DNA of 64,000 nucleotides from a virus. The stretch is from positions 82,825-146,824 of the IMG/VR virus record IMGVR_UViG_3300006086_000006; one strand, given 5' to 3'. The notes beneath the pieces were generated by a model that saw nothing but the letters and a program-made list of their open reading frames with translations, did not search any database and was not told the origin of the DNA. Shown here in pieces: positions 19,622-28,272 of the stretch (positions are counted from its first letter, which is position 1; each line of letters opens with the position of its first letter). Position numbers and translations under genes: made by a program.

Positions 19622-21280
19622 ATGAGCATTCCTCAAATACAGCCCAAATACAATGTGGCTAAAGGTACAGTAGTAACGTCTGACGCCATTACGTTATTAA
19701 GCATACCTCCTAACACCGCAGTATCGTTTACAGGTACAGTTACATTATCCGGTGCAACCTTTTTAAAGAATGGTTCTACAGTAGGTACAACTACCACAGT
19801 TAGTAGTGGTGATACATTAGCTGTTACTGGTACTATGCCGAACGCATACAGTACGCCTGTGTTCGCACCTGTTCTATTTGCAAATCTTGCGATGACTGTG
19901 TTTGGTGCTATAACTGTACAAGATCCTACACTAGCATTATACACAGCGGCAACTACAGATAATCCTTTTTCAAACTTTGCTGGGTATACAGAAGTGTCTC
20001 CCAACAATAGATTAAAAGCGACAACACTGTCTACCAATGGTACCGTGACTACAAATATTACACCAACTACAGGTGGACCTACTAATGATGGTTTACCTTA
20101 CTTGTTTTTAGCTGACTATGTTGATAATAAAGTGCATCGTATCAGTCCAGCTACTGGACTAGCTGTTGATTACTGGACTATTAATCATCCATATTGCGTC
20201 AGCTATACACCAACAGCCTCTCCAGCAAACAATACATTTGCGAACACATTGGTATCATCACCTGTAGATAATGCTGTTTATGTTTATGATGGGGCTACTC
20301 ACTCTTTACTAGCGACTGCACATACGGGTGCAGGTCCTTATGGTGTATGTGGTACTTCTACACCTACTGCTGGTGACTATGGTTTCTGGGTAGCATGTCA
20401 CGATGCTGACAGAGTTGAATATTGGAAGTACGTTAACGGTACAACTCTATCAAGACTATTCTATTTCGATTTGCCTGCAGGCACTAAGCCACACCAAATA
20501 GCTGTAGACAGTGGCAACAATGCTTGGGTAACTTGTTTAGGAACTAATCAAGTAGCTAAAGTGTTTTACGATAGTGTGACAGCTCCTGTGTACATAACTG
20601 TCGGTACTGATCCTTGGGCTATCTGCATGTCTAACACCAATGTGTACGTTGCCAATGCAGGTTCAGATAACGTAAGCATAATTGATTTGATTACTAACGC
20701 TGTCGTAAATCAAACAGTATTACAAAACCCTACACATGTGGTAGTCACACCTAGTTATTTGTGTGTTGGTAGTATTAACAACGGTACATTCGGTAAGTAT
20801 GCTTTGACAAGTCCTACAGTTCTTGGTGCATATACAGCAAGTGATACTGCTAGACTTCTTGTTGGTATGACAAAAGATAGTAGCAGTTCTATTGTATACA
20901 CGAGCCGTTTTTATGAAGATGCTCCTAGTATGCTTAGCGTAAAAGATAATGCTCCAGATAACGTAACGTATAGTAGTTCTGTACCTGCAATAAACACGGT
21001 CACTACTACAACTTCTGTAACTGTTGCGGGTATTGCGGATGGTCCTGCTACTATCACAATACCAAATATATACAGTTCTACGTTGTTGAAAAATGGCAGT
21101 GTGTCTGCACAAACAGCATCATTAGTAAATGGTAATACACTAGCATTTAGATTTACTTCTCCGAGTACAAAATTGAATATTTCAATTCCTATTCTTTGGG
21201 AAGGTGGCGGCTTTGTATACACAGCTAACATGCTTGGCGGTGCTAATCCGATTGTTGCTGGTTATATAAAAGGTGGTTAA
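19622..21280 (+). CDS. YVTN/NHL-type beta-propeller virion protein
   Basis: 552 residues. Residues ~160-420 contain repeats such as DYVDNKVHRISPATG, VYVYDGATHSLL, ACHDADRVEYWK, GTDPWAICMS and NVYVANAGSDNVSIIDL, the signature of YVTN/NHL beta-propeller blades. The N-terminal ~100 residues and the C-terminal ~100 residues are both all-beta and share FLKNGS / LLKNGS and VSSGDTLA / LVNGNTLA patterns, suggesting two copies of one small domain flanking the propeller. A propeller on the virion would bind a surface protein or glycan. The gene follows the short fibre by 10 bases with AGGGATAA upstream. Confidence 0.7.
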   Translation: MSIPQIQPKYNVAKGTVVTSDAITLLSIPPNTAVSFTGTVTLSGATFLKNGSTVGTTTTVSSGDTLAVTGTMPNAYSTPVFAPVLFANLAMTVFGAITVQDPTLALYTAATTDNPFSNFAGYTEVSPNNRLKATTLSTNGTVTTNITPTTGGPTNDGLPYLFLADYVDNKVHRISPATGLAVDYWTINHPYCVSYTPTASPANNTFANTLVSSPVDNAVYVYDGATHSLLATAHTGAGPYGVCGTSTPTAGDYGFWVACHDADRVEYWKYVNGTTLSRLFYFDLPAGTKPHQIAVDSGNNAWVTCLGTNQVAKVFYDSVTAPVYITVGTDPWAICMSNTNVYVANAGSDNVSIIDLITNAVVNQTVLQNPTHVVVTPSYLCVGSINNGTFGKYALTSPTVLGAYTASDTARLLVGMTKDSSSSIVYTSRFYEDAPSMLSVKDNAPDNVTYSSSVPAINTVTTTTSVTVAGIADGPATITIPNIYSSTLLKNGSVSAQTASLVNGNTLAFRFTSPSTKLNISIPILWEGGGFVYTANMLGGANPIVAGYIKGG

Positions 21281-21281
21281 T

Positions 21282-22670
21282 ATGTTTTTAGCAGAAGCTG
21301 GACTGCTCGATCTTGATACGTCTTCATTTTCGTGGCTCGTTTTTACACGCCAAGTCCCATTTAAACCCAACAATATGTACAATGCTAAACACAAGCTGAT
21401 TCTTAATAAGGGTGACTTGTTCGGCATTAAAGGTAATAGAAAAGGTTTTCAATTAATCAAAGCAGATGCACTTCATATCACGTTTCGATTTCCTGAAAAA
21501 GTACATAATGCTATCATGGAACACGCTAAACCCTATCGTGGTGCCATACCACAGGTGGAACTAGATGCTGGTTATGTTCGCGCGCGTAAAGTAGATACTG
21601 CTCCTAAACTAAAAGCCACAAGACTACGCACTGACGATTATTTTAAACCAGAACACAAAGTTATTGAAGCAAGTGAATTGGATTATGAGAATTATCAGTG
21701 GCGTAAAGTAAATAAACCTACTATACACGTTGAATCTAAACGTGCAGGTAAGACGAAAACTGTTTTACATACTGGTGATATTGTAGGTTTACGTTACGTG
21801 AATCCATCCATAGGTGGTTATGTCATTCACGATGACGATAAGCGTGTAATGATTTCGCATGAAATGTACGACCACATTAAAAATAATTCACGTTGCCTAC
21901 CTCTAACCCAACAACGTAAAGGTATTGTAGATTTGCCTACAGGTAAAGTATTGAAAAAACAAGATCGTGCGAGTAAAAATAGTATCATTGTACGCAGACC
22001 TCGTGATACTAGTGCTACGCCTATAATACCACGAGCATTAGAAGATGTTATTGTACCTAAATACGACATTAAAGAGGTGTCCGATGTAGCTAAACTGCAT
22101 GGAGATCGCCGACGTTTAAATACAGCGAACAGAATCAAAAATGTTGTAAATAACGTAATAACGAAGATTCCCGACTTGGAAGACTGGGATGAGAATATAG
22201 GCTATGATGATACAGAAAATCATAGTGACGGTAGACCCGCAGACATCCAAAAGGAAATGGATACACCTATTGACCTTGAACAAGATGCTAAGCAACATGA
22301 GAAACCTGTTAAGTTTAAACAGGACGATGACGAAGACGAAAATTTACCTAAACACGCTGTCGAAGATTTGGAGAACGAAGTTGCAGATCAATTGCAGCCC
22401 GGTACCATATTTAAAGCAGGTAAGCGTGAATTCGTTGTAGTCGATGCGCACGAGTTTGAACGCAATGATAATCTCATGGAGTATTTCTTATATGAAGTGG
22501 ACTCAGAAGATGATGAGTTCTATCGTATACGTTTACCTGTTGCTTTCACTATGCGTGAGTTTGAAAAGGTTGCAGAAATAATGGATAAGACGTACCCTAC
22601 CGATAAATTGGCGAAGCTGCAAACACAGGCAGAATTCGCTACATTCAAATCAATATCATTGGTGAAATAA
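21282..22670 (+). CDS. Hypothetical protein with internal duplication
   Basis: 462 residues from the ATG at 21282, directly after the previous stop (TAATATG). Two similar segments, LNKGDLFGIKG...GFQLIKAD (about residue 45) and LHTGDIVGLRY...GGYVIHDD (about residue 165), point to duplicated SH3-like or beta-barrel domains. A third segment (PGTIFKAG...FVVVDAHEFE) near the C-terminus may be another copy. An acidic linker (KQDDDEDEN) separates them. Not recognised. It overlaps the ligase gene by one base and so may be a ligase partner rather than a virion protein. Confidence 0.65.
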   Translation: MFLAEAGLLDLDTSSFSWLVFTRQVPFKPNNMYNAKHKLILNKGDLFGIKGNRKGFQLIKADALHITFRFPEKVHNAIMEHAKPYRGAIPQVELDAGYVRARKVDTAPKLKATRLRTDDYFKPEHKVIEASELDYENYQWRKVNKPTIHVESKRAGKTKTVLHTGDIVGLRYVNPSIGGYVIHDDDKRVMISHEMYDHIKNNSRCLPLTQQRKGIVDLPTGKVLKKQDRASKNSIIVRRPRDTSATPIIPRALEDVIVPKYDIKEVSDVAKLHGDRRRLNTANRIKNVVNNVITKIPDLEDWDENIGYDDTENHSDGRPADIQKEMDTPIDLEQDAKQHEKPVKFKQDDDEDENLPKHAVEDLENEVADQLQPGTIFKAGKREFVVVDAHEFERNDNLMEYFLYEVDSEDDEFYRIRLPVAFTMREFEKVAEIMDKTYPTDKLAKLQTQAEFATFKSISLVK

Positions 22671-24688
22671 TGTTACAGTTTATGGCTACAGCAAGCGTGG
22701 AAGAAGATGTTAAGATCATTTCACGGTATATCAAGAAATATGGTTCAAAGTTTATTGAACATTTGCACATTACAAAGCGGGATGCTATTGCTGTAGCCAA
22801 GAAACTGGATATTCAGTACCACACTAAAAATAAGTCACCTGTTTCTAATGATGTGTACGATATTTTCAAAGATTGGATTCTTGAAACATTTCCTGATAGT
22901 GTTTATGCGAGTAAAATAGGTGCACCTGCTAGCAAGAAGCCTAGAAATGGTGTAGTAGAAGTTAAGTTACCTATTCCAATGGCAAGTCAAGATAAAATAA
23001 AGCCAGGTCAAGATATGTCAAAATTCTTGACAGCCGGTTCTTATGTAATCAGTGATAAGCTAGATGGTATATCCCTAGAAGTGGTGTATCAAAACGGTGT
23101 ACCTAGTAAGTGCTATACTCGTGGTGATGGTACTAAAGGCAATGATGTGAGTGGTGTAATTCCAGCTTTAAACATTCCTAAAAACATACCTATAAATAAT
23201 GAATTTATCTTACGCGCAGAATTTCTAATTAAAAAGAAATCGTTTCATGCAAAACACTCGAAGGCAAATGGAACTGGTAAGTACAAGACTGCTCGCAACA
23301 TGGGTGGTGGATTGCTTACACGTAATGCTCCAAGTAAAGCTGTAGCAGACTTCGATGTTACCTGTTATGAGATTCTTCGGGGTAAGGGTGCTGGACAGAG
23401 TAAATCAAAACAACTGTCTATTCTAAAGCGATTGGGATTTACTGTTGTTCGTCACTCTATTGTGTCGAAAGTTAATGAAGCCTCATTGCTTCAGTTGTTG
23501 GATAAGTACAAAGCCACTTCTTATTATGAGATTGATGGTATTATCGTAGAACATGACACCCCATATAAAGCAGCAGCATCTAATCCTAAACACTCCAGAG
23601 CATTCAAAGTCAATTCATTGGATGCTGCAAAAGATGTAGTTGTTAAAGCAATTGAGTGGAACGAATCTCGACACAATCGTTTAATTCCACGTATCATAGT
23701 AGATCCAGTTGACTTAGGTGGTGTTGAAGTTAAACACTTTGCAGGTCACAATTATTTTTATATGCAACACGGATACACCACTAAAGATGAAGCAGCAGCC
23801 GCTAAAAGGAAAATCAAGTTGCCTGTACTACCTATTAATGTGGGTAGTGTTATACGTGTTGTTCGTAGCGGTGATGTAATACCATATATTCTGCAAGTAA
23901 TTAAGCCTGCTAGAAAAGCATCTACACCTAGTGTTCCATTCGTAATAGGTGAAGGTGGTGTACATGCCATGGTATCTAAGGATTCAAAAGATATTAAAAA
24001 GAAACGTATTGTGCATTTCTTCAACGTATTAGACGTGGATGGTCTGCGTGAAGGTACTGTAGCTAAGTTATACGATAATGGCTTCAATACTATCCGTAAA
24101 ATACTGCGTGTAACAATGTCCGATCTTATAGCGTTAGATGGCTTTCAACAAACTAGTGCCAAGAACGTAGTCGATAATCTTAAAGTAGTTAAGACCAATG
24201 CTAGGTTCGCTACGCTAGGCTATGCTAGTAATATATTTGGCGATAAAGTTGGCAGCAGTAAACTACAAGATGTTATCACAGCAATACCCAACATTATGAC
24301 TTTGGCTACAATTGAAGATGCACACTCATTGGAAGATCGTATTCGCAAAGTACACGGCATTGCAGATACAGCTAAAACAATTGCAGAGCGTTTGCCTAAG
24401 TTTGTCGAGTTCGTTGCGCATTTAGGGATTGTTATAGTACCTGAACCTAAGAAAGAGAAACCCATCAGTACAAAACTCAGCGGAGTTAAAATATTACTGA
24501 CTGGGGTTCGTGACGCGCAGTTAGTAGAGGACGTTAAGAAAAATGGCGGTGCAGAAGCTAGTAGTGTTAAAACAGCTACGCACGTAATCACAAAACTTGG
24601 CAATAGTAACAACAAAACAGAAGCAGCTGAGGCTGCAAATATCCCTGTAATGACTATTGAGAGTTTCCGTAAGAAATTCAAGATATAA
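22670..24688 (+). CDS. NAD-dependent DNA ligase (LigA-like) with BRCT domain
   Basis: 672-residue LigA-type ligase that seals nicks using NAD+. An Ia-like NMN-binding segment is near residues 58-70 (VSNDVYDIFKDWI). The adenylated lysine is in KLDGIS (K130), followed by TRGDGTKGNDV, the downstream adenylation-domain signature, and EIDGIIVEHD. An OB-like region, helix-hairpin-helix repeats (MSDLIALDGFQQTSAKNV) and a C-terminal BRCT domain (last ~80 residues) follow. The Cys4 zinc finger normally between the OB and HhH domains is absent: that stretch has no cysteines. The gene lies in the middle of adhesin genes and overlaps the upstream gene by one base (TAATG). The Met at codon 5 is an alternative start. 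Confidence 0.9.
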   Translation: MLQFMATASVEEDVKIISRYIKKYGSKFIEHLHITKRDAIAVAKKLDIQYHTKNKSPVSNDVYDIFKDWILETFPDSVYASKIGAPASKKPRNGVVEVKLPIPMASQDKIKPGQDMSKFLTAGSYVISDKLDGISLEVVYQNGVPSKCYTRGDGTKGNDVSGVIPALNIPKNIPINNEFILRAEFLIKKKSFHAKHSKANGTGKYKTARNMGGGLLTRNAPSKAVADFDVTCYEILRGKGAGQSKSKQLSILKRLGFTVVRHSIVSKVNEASLLQLLDKYKATSYYEIDGIIVEHDTPYKAAASNPKHSRAFKVNSLDAAKDVVVKAIEWNESRHNRLIPRIIVDPVDLGGVEVKHFAGHNYFYMQHGYTTKDEAAAAKRKIKLPVLPINVGSVIRVVRSGDVIPYILQVIKPARKASTPSVPFVIGEGGVHAMVSKDSKDIKKKRIVHFFNVLDVDGLREGTVAKLYDNGFNTIRKILRVTMSDLIALDGFQQTSAKNVVDNLKVVKTNARFATLGYASNIFGDKVGSSKLQDVITAIPNIMTLATIEDAHSLEDRIRKVHGIADTAKTIAERLPKFVEFVAHLGIVIVPEPKKEKPISTKLSGVKILLTGVRDAQLVEDVKKNGGAEASSVKTATHVITKLGNSNNKTEAAEAANIPVMTIESFRKKFKI

Positions 24689-24708
24689 AACTTTTCGGAG
24701 TATAGCGA

Positions 24709-26136
24709 ATGTTGTTATTTAAAACTGGATATTCTGGATTTATCCCACAGGGTGTCACATACGGTGTAGAATTTGCCTTACCTACTGATCCAACTCTATC
24801 TTCGTACGGGTTAAGTTCTCCAGGATCATTCGGTAGTGCGTATGCGATTTCAGAGCAACGTAACACCCTTGCAATACAATCATATACTACAAATGGTAAT
24901 GGTGCTATAGTTGTATACACCAATACAGATATGAATCCAGTGGGATTCACTACATTAAATGACAATAACGGTGTGCATCATGTTATCAATGGTAATAACA
25001 CGTGGACAGTTAGTCAAGTTATTTTACCTCCTGTAGAAGCAACACCGTACAGATTTATAAACTCTGCGGACGCTTCTGGATTTAATATGAATCCACTGTC
25101 TCTGTCTAGTGATGGTAACACTCTTACTATCTTAGCAGCAAGAACGGGTTCTAATAAATCTTATGTTCTTGTGTATTTACGGGTAAATAACGTATTCACA
25201 TTCAGTGTAGCTATAACCACATCTGCGGGCACTAGAAACAGTATTAATTTTTGCCGTCTAAACACTTATGGTAATATAATTGTTTTCAACAATGCTTTCG
25301 ATGAGAGTACAGGCACAGCATCAAACACCACATCTACTACAATGGGTGCCGTATATGTTTACATGCGAGGTGCTGGTGATGTTTGGAACTTAGCGCAAAA
25401 GATAGTACCTGTAGCAAATGGGGAATCTCCAGCTATTAATGGAGGTCGTGCAATATTTAACGTAGCAACTACTCCAGACTGTTACACGATTGCTATAACA
25501 CTGCAATGGCAACAGGTACTACAATCCACTAACTGGAAATCACAGGTATCTATTTGGAAGTACAACGGTCTAGTTAACTGGACGCAACAAACCTATTCAA
25601 CCACATCTGGCAGTTTTACTGTTTCGGGCTCGTATGCGAACCCCACTAGAGTACATTCATTATCAGAAAATGGATTACGTGTAGCAGCTACTATAGGCCA
25701 ACCAGGTACCGGGTTGTATACGAAAATAAACTGGGATAGAACATCAAATGGAAGTTTAAACTTCCCATCGTTTCCATCGTATGACGGTAGTCCTTATTTA
25801 GCATACATTGAAGCTGTTGGTTTAAACAAAGATGGTTCAAAAAGTTATAGAACATTATCTACTACAACATACACGGATACTGGCGGTTATGCTTGGCCAG
25901 CAGCTTATTATTCTGGTGTGATTAAAGAATACGTGTGGGATACAACTGCGTCTCCTCCTAATTTCCCAATTACTGTAAATAAGATAATAGCGGCACCTAC
26001 AATATTATCAGCAACGCACGGTACTTTCTATGCTAAATACTTTGGCTCTACTAACAGTATTTCGGCATCTGGTAAGACCTTAATATCAGGTACTTCACAA
26101 GGTTCTGCAAACAAGGTGTTTTTAACCGCTTTATAA
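24709..26136 (+). CDS. Putative beta-propeller/adhesin virion protein
   Basis: 475 residues, all-beta, rich in Ser, Thr, Asn and Tyr. Repeated segments of the type LSSDGNTLTILAAR, NTYGNIIVFNNAF, GAVYVYMR..GDVWNLAQKI and LSENGLRVAA resemble FG-GAP/WD-like propeller blades. The composition matches the fibre genes upstream, so it is probably a virion adhesin. The start has CGGAG upstream. It is the last gene of the adhesin block; the tRNA-like gene follows after 4 bases. Confidence 0.6.
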   Translation: MLLFKTGYSGFIPQGVTYGVEFALPTDPTLSSYGLSSPGSFGSAYAISEQRNTLAIQSYTTNGNGAIVVYTNTDMNPVGFTTLNDNNGVHHVINGNNTWTVSQVILPPVEATPYRFINSADASGFNMNPLSLSSDGNTLTILAARTGSNKSYVLVYLRVNNVFTFSVAITTSAGTRNSINFCRLNTYGNIIVFNNAFDESTGTASNTTSTTMGAVYVYMRGAGDVWNLAQKIVPVANGESPAINGGRAIFNVATTPDCYTIAITLQWQQVLQSTNWKSQVSIWKYNGLVNWTQQTYSTTSGSFTVSGSYANPTRVHSLSENGLRVAATIGQPGTGLYTKINWDRTSNGSLNFPSFPSYDGSPYLAYIEAVGLNKDGSKSYRTLSTTTYTDTGGYAWPAAYYSGVIKEYVWDTTASPPNFPITVNKIIAAPTILSATHGTFYAKYFGSTNSISASGKTLISGTSQGSANKVFLTAL

Positions 26137-26140
26137 TTAT

Positions 26141-26210
26141 TCTATGCGCAGGTAGCCTGACCGGCCTCTAAAACCGACTCAGCAGGGTTCGATTCCCTGG
26201 CGTAGAGCCA
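26141..26210 (+). tRNA. Atypical tRNA with CUA anticodon (amber-reading candidate)
   Basis: A 7-bp acceptor stem TCTATGC / GCGTAGA (one G-T pair), a perfect 5-bp T stem CAGGG/CCCTG with loop TTCGATT, a 5-base variable loop, discriminator G and encoded CCA are all present. The anticodon loop is CTCTAAA (26166-26172), with U33, anticodon CTA at 26168-26170 and A37. Two features are unusual: the anticodon stem has only three Watson-Crick pairs flanked by C-A mismatches, and only 13 bases separate the acceptor and anticodon stems, leaving a minimal D arm (AGG-TAG-CCT). It could be a suppressor of UAG codons, a decoy, or a decayed tRNA. The charged amino acid cannot be told. Confidence 0.65.
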
Positions 26211-26239
26211 AACTTATTAAAACAATTCGGTGAATAGTA

Positions 26240-26878
26240 ATGAGTGCAATTGTAGAACACAACCTAGACTTCGCGCTAGGTATTTTGTTGAAAGCTAAGA
26301 ATATTAGATTCTGTCTTATGGAAGAAGGTGAAGAATTAGCAGAGCCTATCGAATATATTCCGTACATTCGCACTTGTAAAGATTTGGATAGTGCTGATCG
26401 TGTTCTATCCGCGATTGTTGATGACCTTGTACAGAAAGAAGTGCGCACCATAGCTGCTAAGAGCATTCAATTAGTTAAACGTGACGATGGTATGCTTGAG
26501 ATTTCTTTTAATCCAGCTGTACTTAAAAAAGGTTATGCTGGTAATGGTACTTGGGATATTAGACATACTATAGAACCTACTGTATCTGTTACTATGGAAG
26601 ACAACGGTCCATCGTTGTCTGGCGATGTTGCTGATAAGCTAAAGTTTGCAAAACGTACCATATTGCATGTTATCGTAGGTGATGATACATATTTACCCAC
26701 TAAAGCAGATATTGAACACTTACAAGAAGCCTTCTCCAACGTACACATTACGGGTGGTGTAGTTGTCACACAAACTGGTGTTACGTGCAAGTTAGTTGAT
26801 TTACAAGAATCAGAGGGCGTAAAAGTCTTATCTGTTAAAACACACCAAGATGACGAGAACTGCCATGACATAGATTAA
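26240..26878 (+). CDS. Hypothetical protein
   Basis: 212 residues, soluble, acidic. The N-terminus is helical (VEHNLDFALGILLKA) and the C-terminal half alternates strands (TILHVIVGDD, HITGGVVVTQTGVTCKLVDL). No family recognised. It is the first protein gene after the tRNA. Its end overlaps an ATG at 26865 in the frame of the next gene. Confidence 0.65.
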   Translation: MSAIVEHNLDFALGILLKAKNIRFCLMEEGEELAEPIEYIPYIRTCKDLDSADRVLSAIVDDLVQKEVRTIAAKSIQLVKRDDGMLEISFNPAVLKKGYAGNGTWDIRHTIEPTVSVTMEDNGPSLSGDVADKLKFAKRTILHVIVGDDTYLPTKADIEHLQEAFSNVHITGGVVVTQTGVTCKLVDLQESEGVKVLSVKTHQDDENCHDID

Positions 26879-26888
26879 TAAACGCCGA

Positions 26889-27239
26889 TTGATTAAACCT
26901 ACCCTAAAACTATTTAGATGGGGTAATGATGTTCACGATACTGGTTATCGTATATTCACACTAGCCTTTTCTAAACGATTTGGATTCGACTGCTATTTGT
27001 TTTACTACAAAGAAGGTAGTTATATACCAAAGCATAAAGACCCTTCAAATGGTCAGGCTATGTATAGATTCAATATCGAATTGTGGAAAGCCTATGTTGG
27101 CGGTAAGTTTGTGTGTCCTAAGATGCTTTGGCAATGGCGAGAGCGATTCTATTTCTTTCGCGCAGACACTAGTTATCACCATGTTACACCTATCGAAAAA
27201 GGTTGTAGGATAGTATTAAGTTTCGGCAAATTAATTTGA
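26889..27239 (+). CDS. 2OG-Fe(II) oxygenase-like protein
   Basis: 116 residues from a TTG at 26889. The iron-binding HxD is in PKHKDP, the distal histidine in YHHVTPIEKG and the 2-oxoglutarate-binding arginine in CRIVLSFG, in the order of the double-stranded beta-helix family. Such enzymes hydroxylate or oxidise proteins, nucleic acids or small molecules. The LKLFRWG N-terminus is typical of small phage members. No Shine-Dalgarno precedes the TTG. In the same frame, an ATG at 26865 is followed by ACA, then TAG at 26871, then an open run into this ORF, so initiation at 26865 with amber suppression is an alternative N-terminus. Confidence 0.65.
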   Translation: MIKPTLKLFRWGNDVHDTGYRIFTLAFSKRFGFDCYLFYYKEGSYIPKHKDPSNGQAMYRFNIELWKAYVGGKFVCPKMLWQWRERFYFFRADTSYHHVTPIEKGCRIVLSFGKLI

Positions 27240-27246
27240 GGTTATT

Positions 27247-27582
27247 ATGTTTTGGAAGCAATTTGATTTACAAGCAGAAACTGCCGTGGAATTGCTCCCA
27301 ATCATTTCTGCATTGCGTAAGTTACACCGCACACAACAATTTGATGAATTACAACAGGCGTTGGTTGATATGCCCATGTCAGAGTGTTCGATAACAGCTA
27401 TAGCGTCTGTGTTGCGTACAACGTATCAAAGTTCTATGCACATGCCGCGCTATTTAGAATTAGTTGAGTTAGGTAAGACAGAAATATATTCTCGTGGTGA
27501 GGACGGCAGTCAAATATTACGTGGATTGTTTGTACCTTACCATAATCCATTCGCACATTTATTCCCACAAATCTTCAATTAG
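27247..27582 (+). CDS. Hypothetical protein ending in tandem TAG TAG
   Basis: 111 residues, mostly helical. GAGG lies upstream of the ATG. No motif recognised. It terminates with two consecutive amber codons (27580-27585) and then stays open in frame into the HAD phosphatase ORF that follows. With the amber-type tRNA 1.4 kb upstream, a low-level read-through fusion is possible but unproven; tandem stops more often mean strict termination. Confidence 0.65.
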   Translation: MFWKQFDLQAETAVELLPIISALRKLHRTQQFDELQQALVDMPMSECSITAIASVLRTTYQSSMHMPRYLELVELGKTEIYSRGEDGSQILRGLFVPYHNPFAHLFPQIFN

Positions 27583-27591
27583 TAGATTATT

Positions 27592-28032
27592 ATGGAAATA
27601 CAAATTGATCTTTCATCTTCCAGTGTTGCTAGAGCACTAAGGGACATTTATATGTTGGTTGCAGTTGATTTCGATGGTACTATTGTCACTCACCGTTATC
27701 CGAATCTCGGTGAACCTGTACCCGGCGCTTTAGATAAACTTCGTAGTTTCATGTCAAAAGGCTACAAGATTATTCTTTGGACTATGCGCAGTGATGGTGG
27801 GCCAGATGGTGATATGCTTTCACAAGCTGTCAACTATTTACGAGATAATGGTATCGAGTTATATGGTATCAATCAGAACCCCACACAAGCTGGATGGACA
27901 GAATCACCTAAAGCGTATGCTCAAGTGTATATTGATGATGCCGCTTATGGTTGCCCTCTAATATACCCTGCAGGTACTGCGTTAGAGCCTAAACCAAGAC
28001 CGTATGTTGATTGGGATAAAGTGGTGCTATAA
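27592..28032 (+). CDS. HAD-superfamily phosphatase (BT0820-like)
   Basis: 146 residues from 27592. The catalytic VDFDGT (nucleophile D26, acid D28) is followed by motif II in ILWTMRS and a late IDDAAYG motif IV/III region, as in the short phage HAD hydrolases with no cap. These remove phosphate from nucleotides or other small phosphoesters; substrate unknown. An internal ATG at 27652 (MLVAVDFDGT) has AAGGGA eight bases upstream and gives a typical 126-residue family member, so it may be the real start. The stop overlaps the next ATG (TAATG). Confidence 0.75.
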   Translation: MEIQIDLSSSSVARALRDIYMLVAVDFDGTIVTHRYPNLGEPVPGALDKLRSFMSKGYKIILWTMRSDGGPDGDMLSQAVNYLRDNGIELYGINQNPTQAGWTESPKAYAQVYIDDAAYGCPLIYPAGTALEPKPRPYVDWDKVVL

Positions 28033-28268
28033 TGGACAAACACTATAACCGTAATTCTTTTGAGATACTACGGCAGTCATTACAAATCAACGAAGACTTT
28101 GCCTATGATTGGTATATTGCACATGCGCGATCTTGTTATGATGCAATGACTGTTAGCGGTTATATTGATTCTAATGGTAAACAAGTTGCTTCGGAGCGAT
28201 CTGCGGCTACCTTTATGCTACAACACTTCAAAATAGATATAACTACTAATAAACATTTCGAACGGTGA
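28032..28268 (+). CDS. Hypothetical protein
   Basis: 78 residues, soluble and helical (NSFEILRQSLQINEDFAYDWY). Its start overlaps the HAD stop by one base, so the two are coupled. Resembles small phage proteins of unknown function; no motif identified. Confidence 0.6.
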   Translation: MDKHYNRNSFEILRQSLQINEDFAYDWYIAHARSCYDAMTVSGYIDSNGKQVASERSAATFMLQHFKIDITTNKHFER

Positions 28269-28272
28269 TAAA

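Noticed and set aside
24220-24681. Long minus-strand open frame inside the DNA ligase gene
   Set aside because: The ligase frame is clearly coding by motif content; the antisense frame has no RBS or family features and all real genes are on the + strand.
27583-27591. Sequencing frameshift between 111-aa ORF and HAD gene
   Set aside because: The two are already in the same frame and separated by two TAG codons, so no indel is needed; base changes cannot be excluded but there is no evidence.
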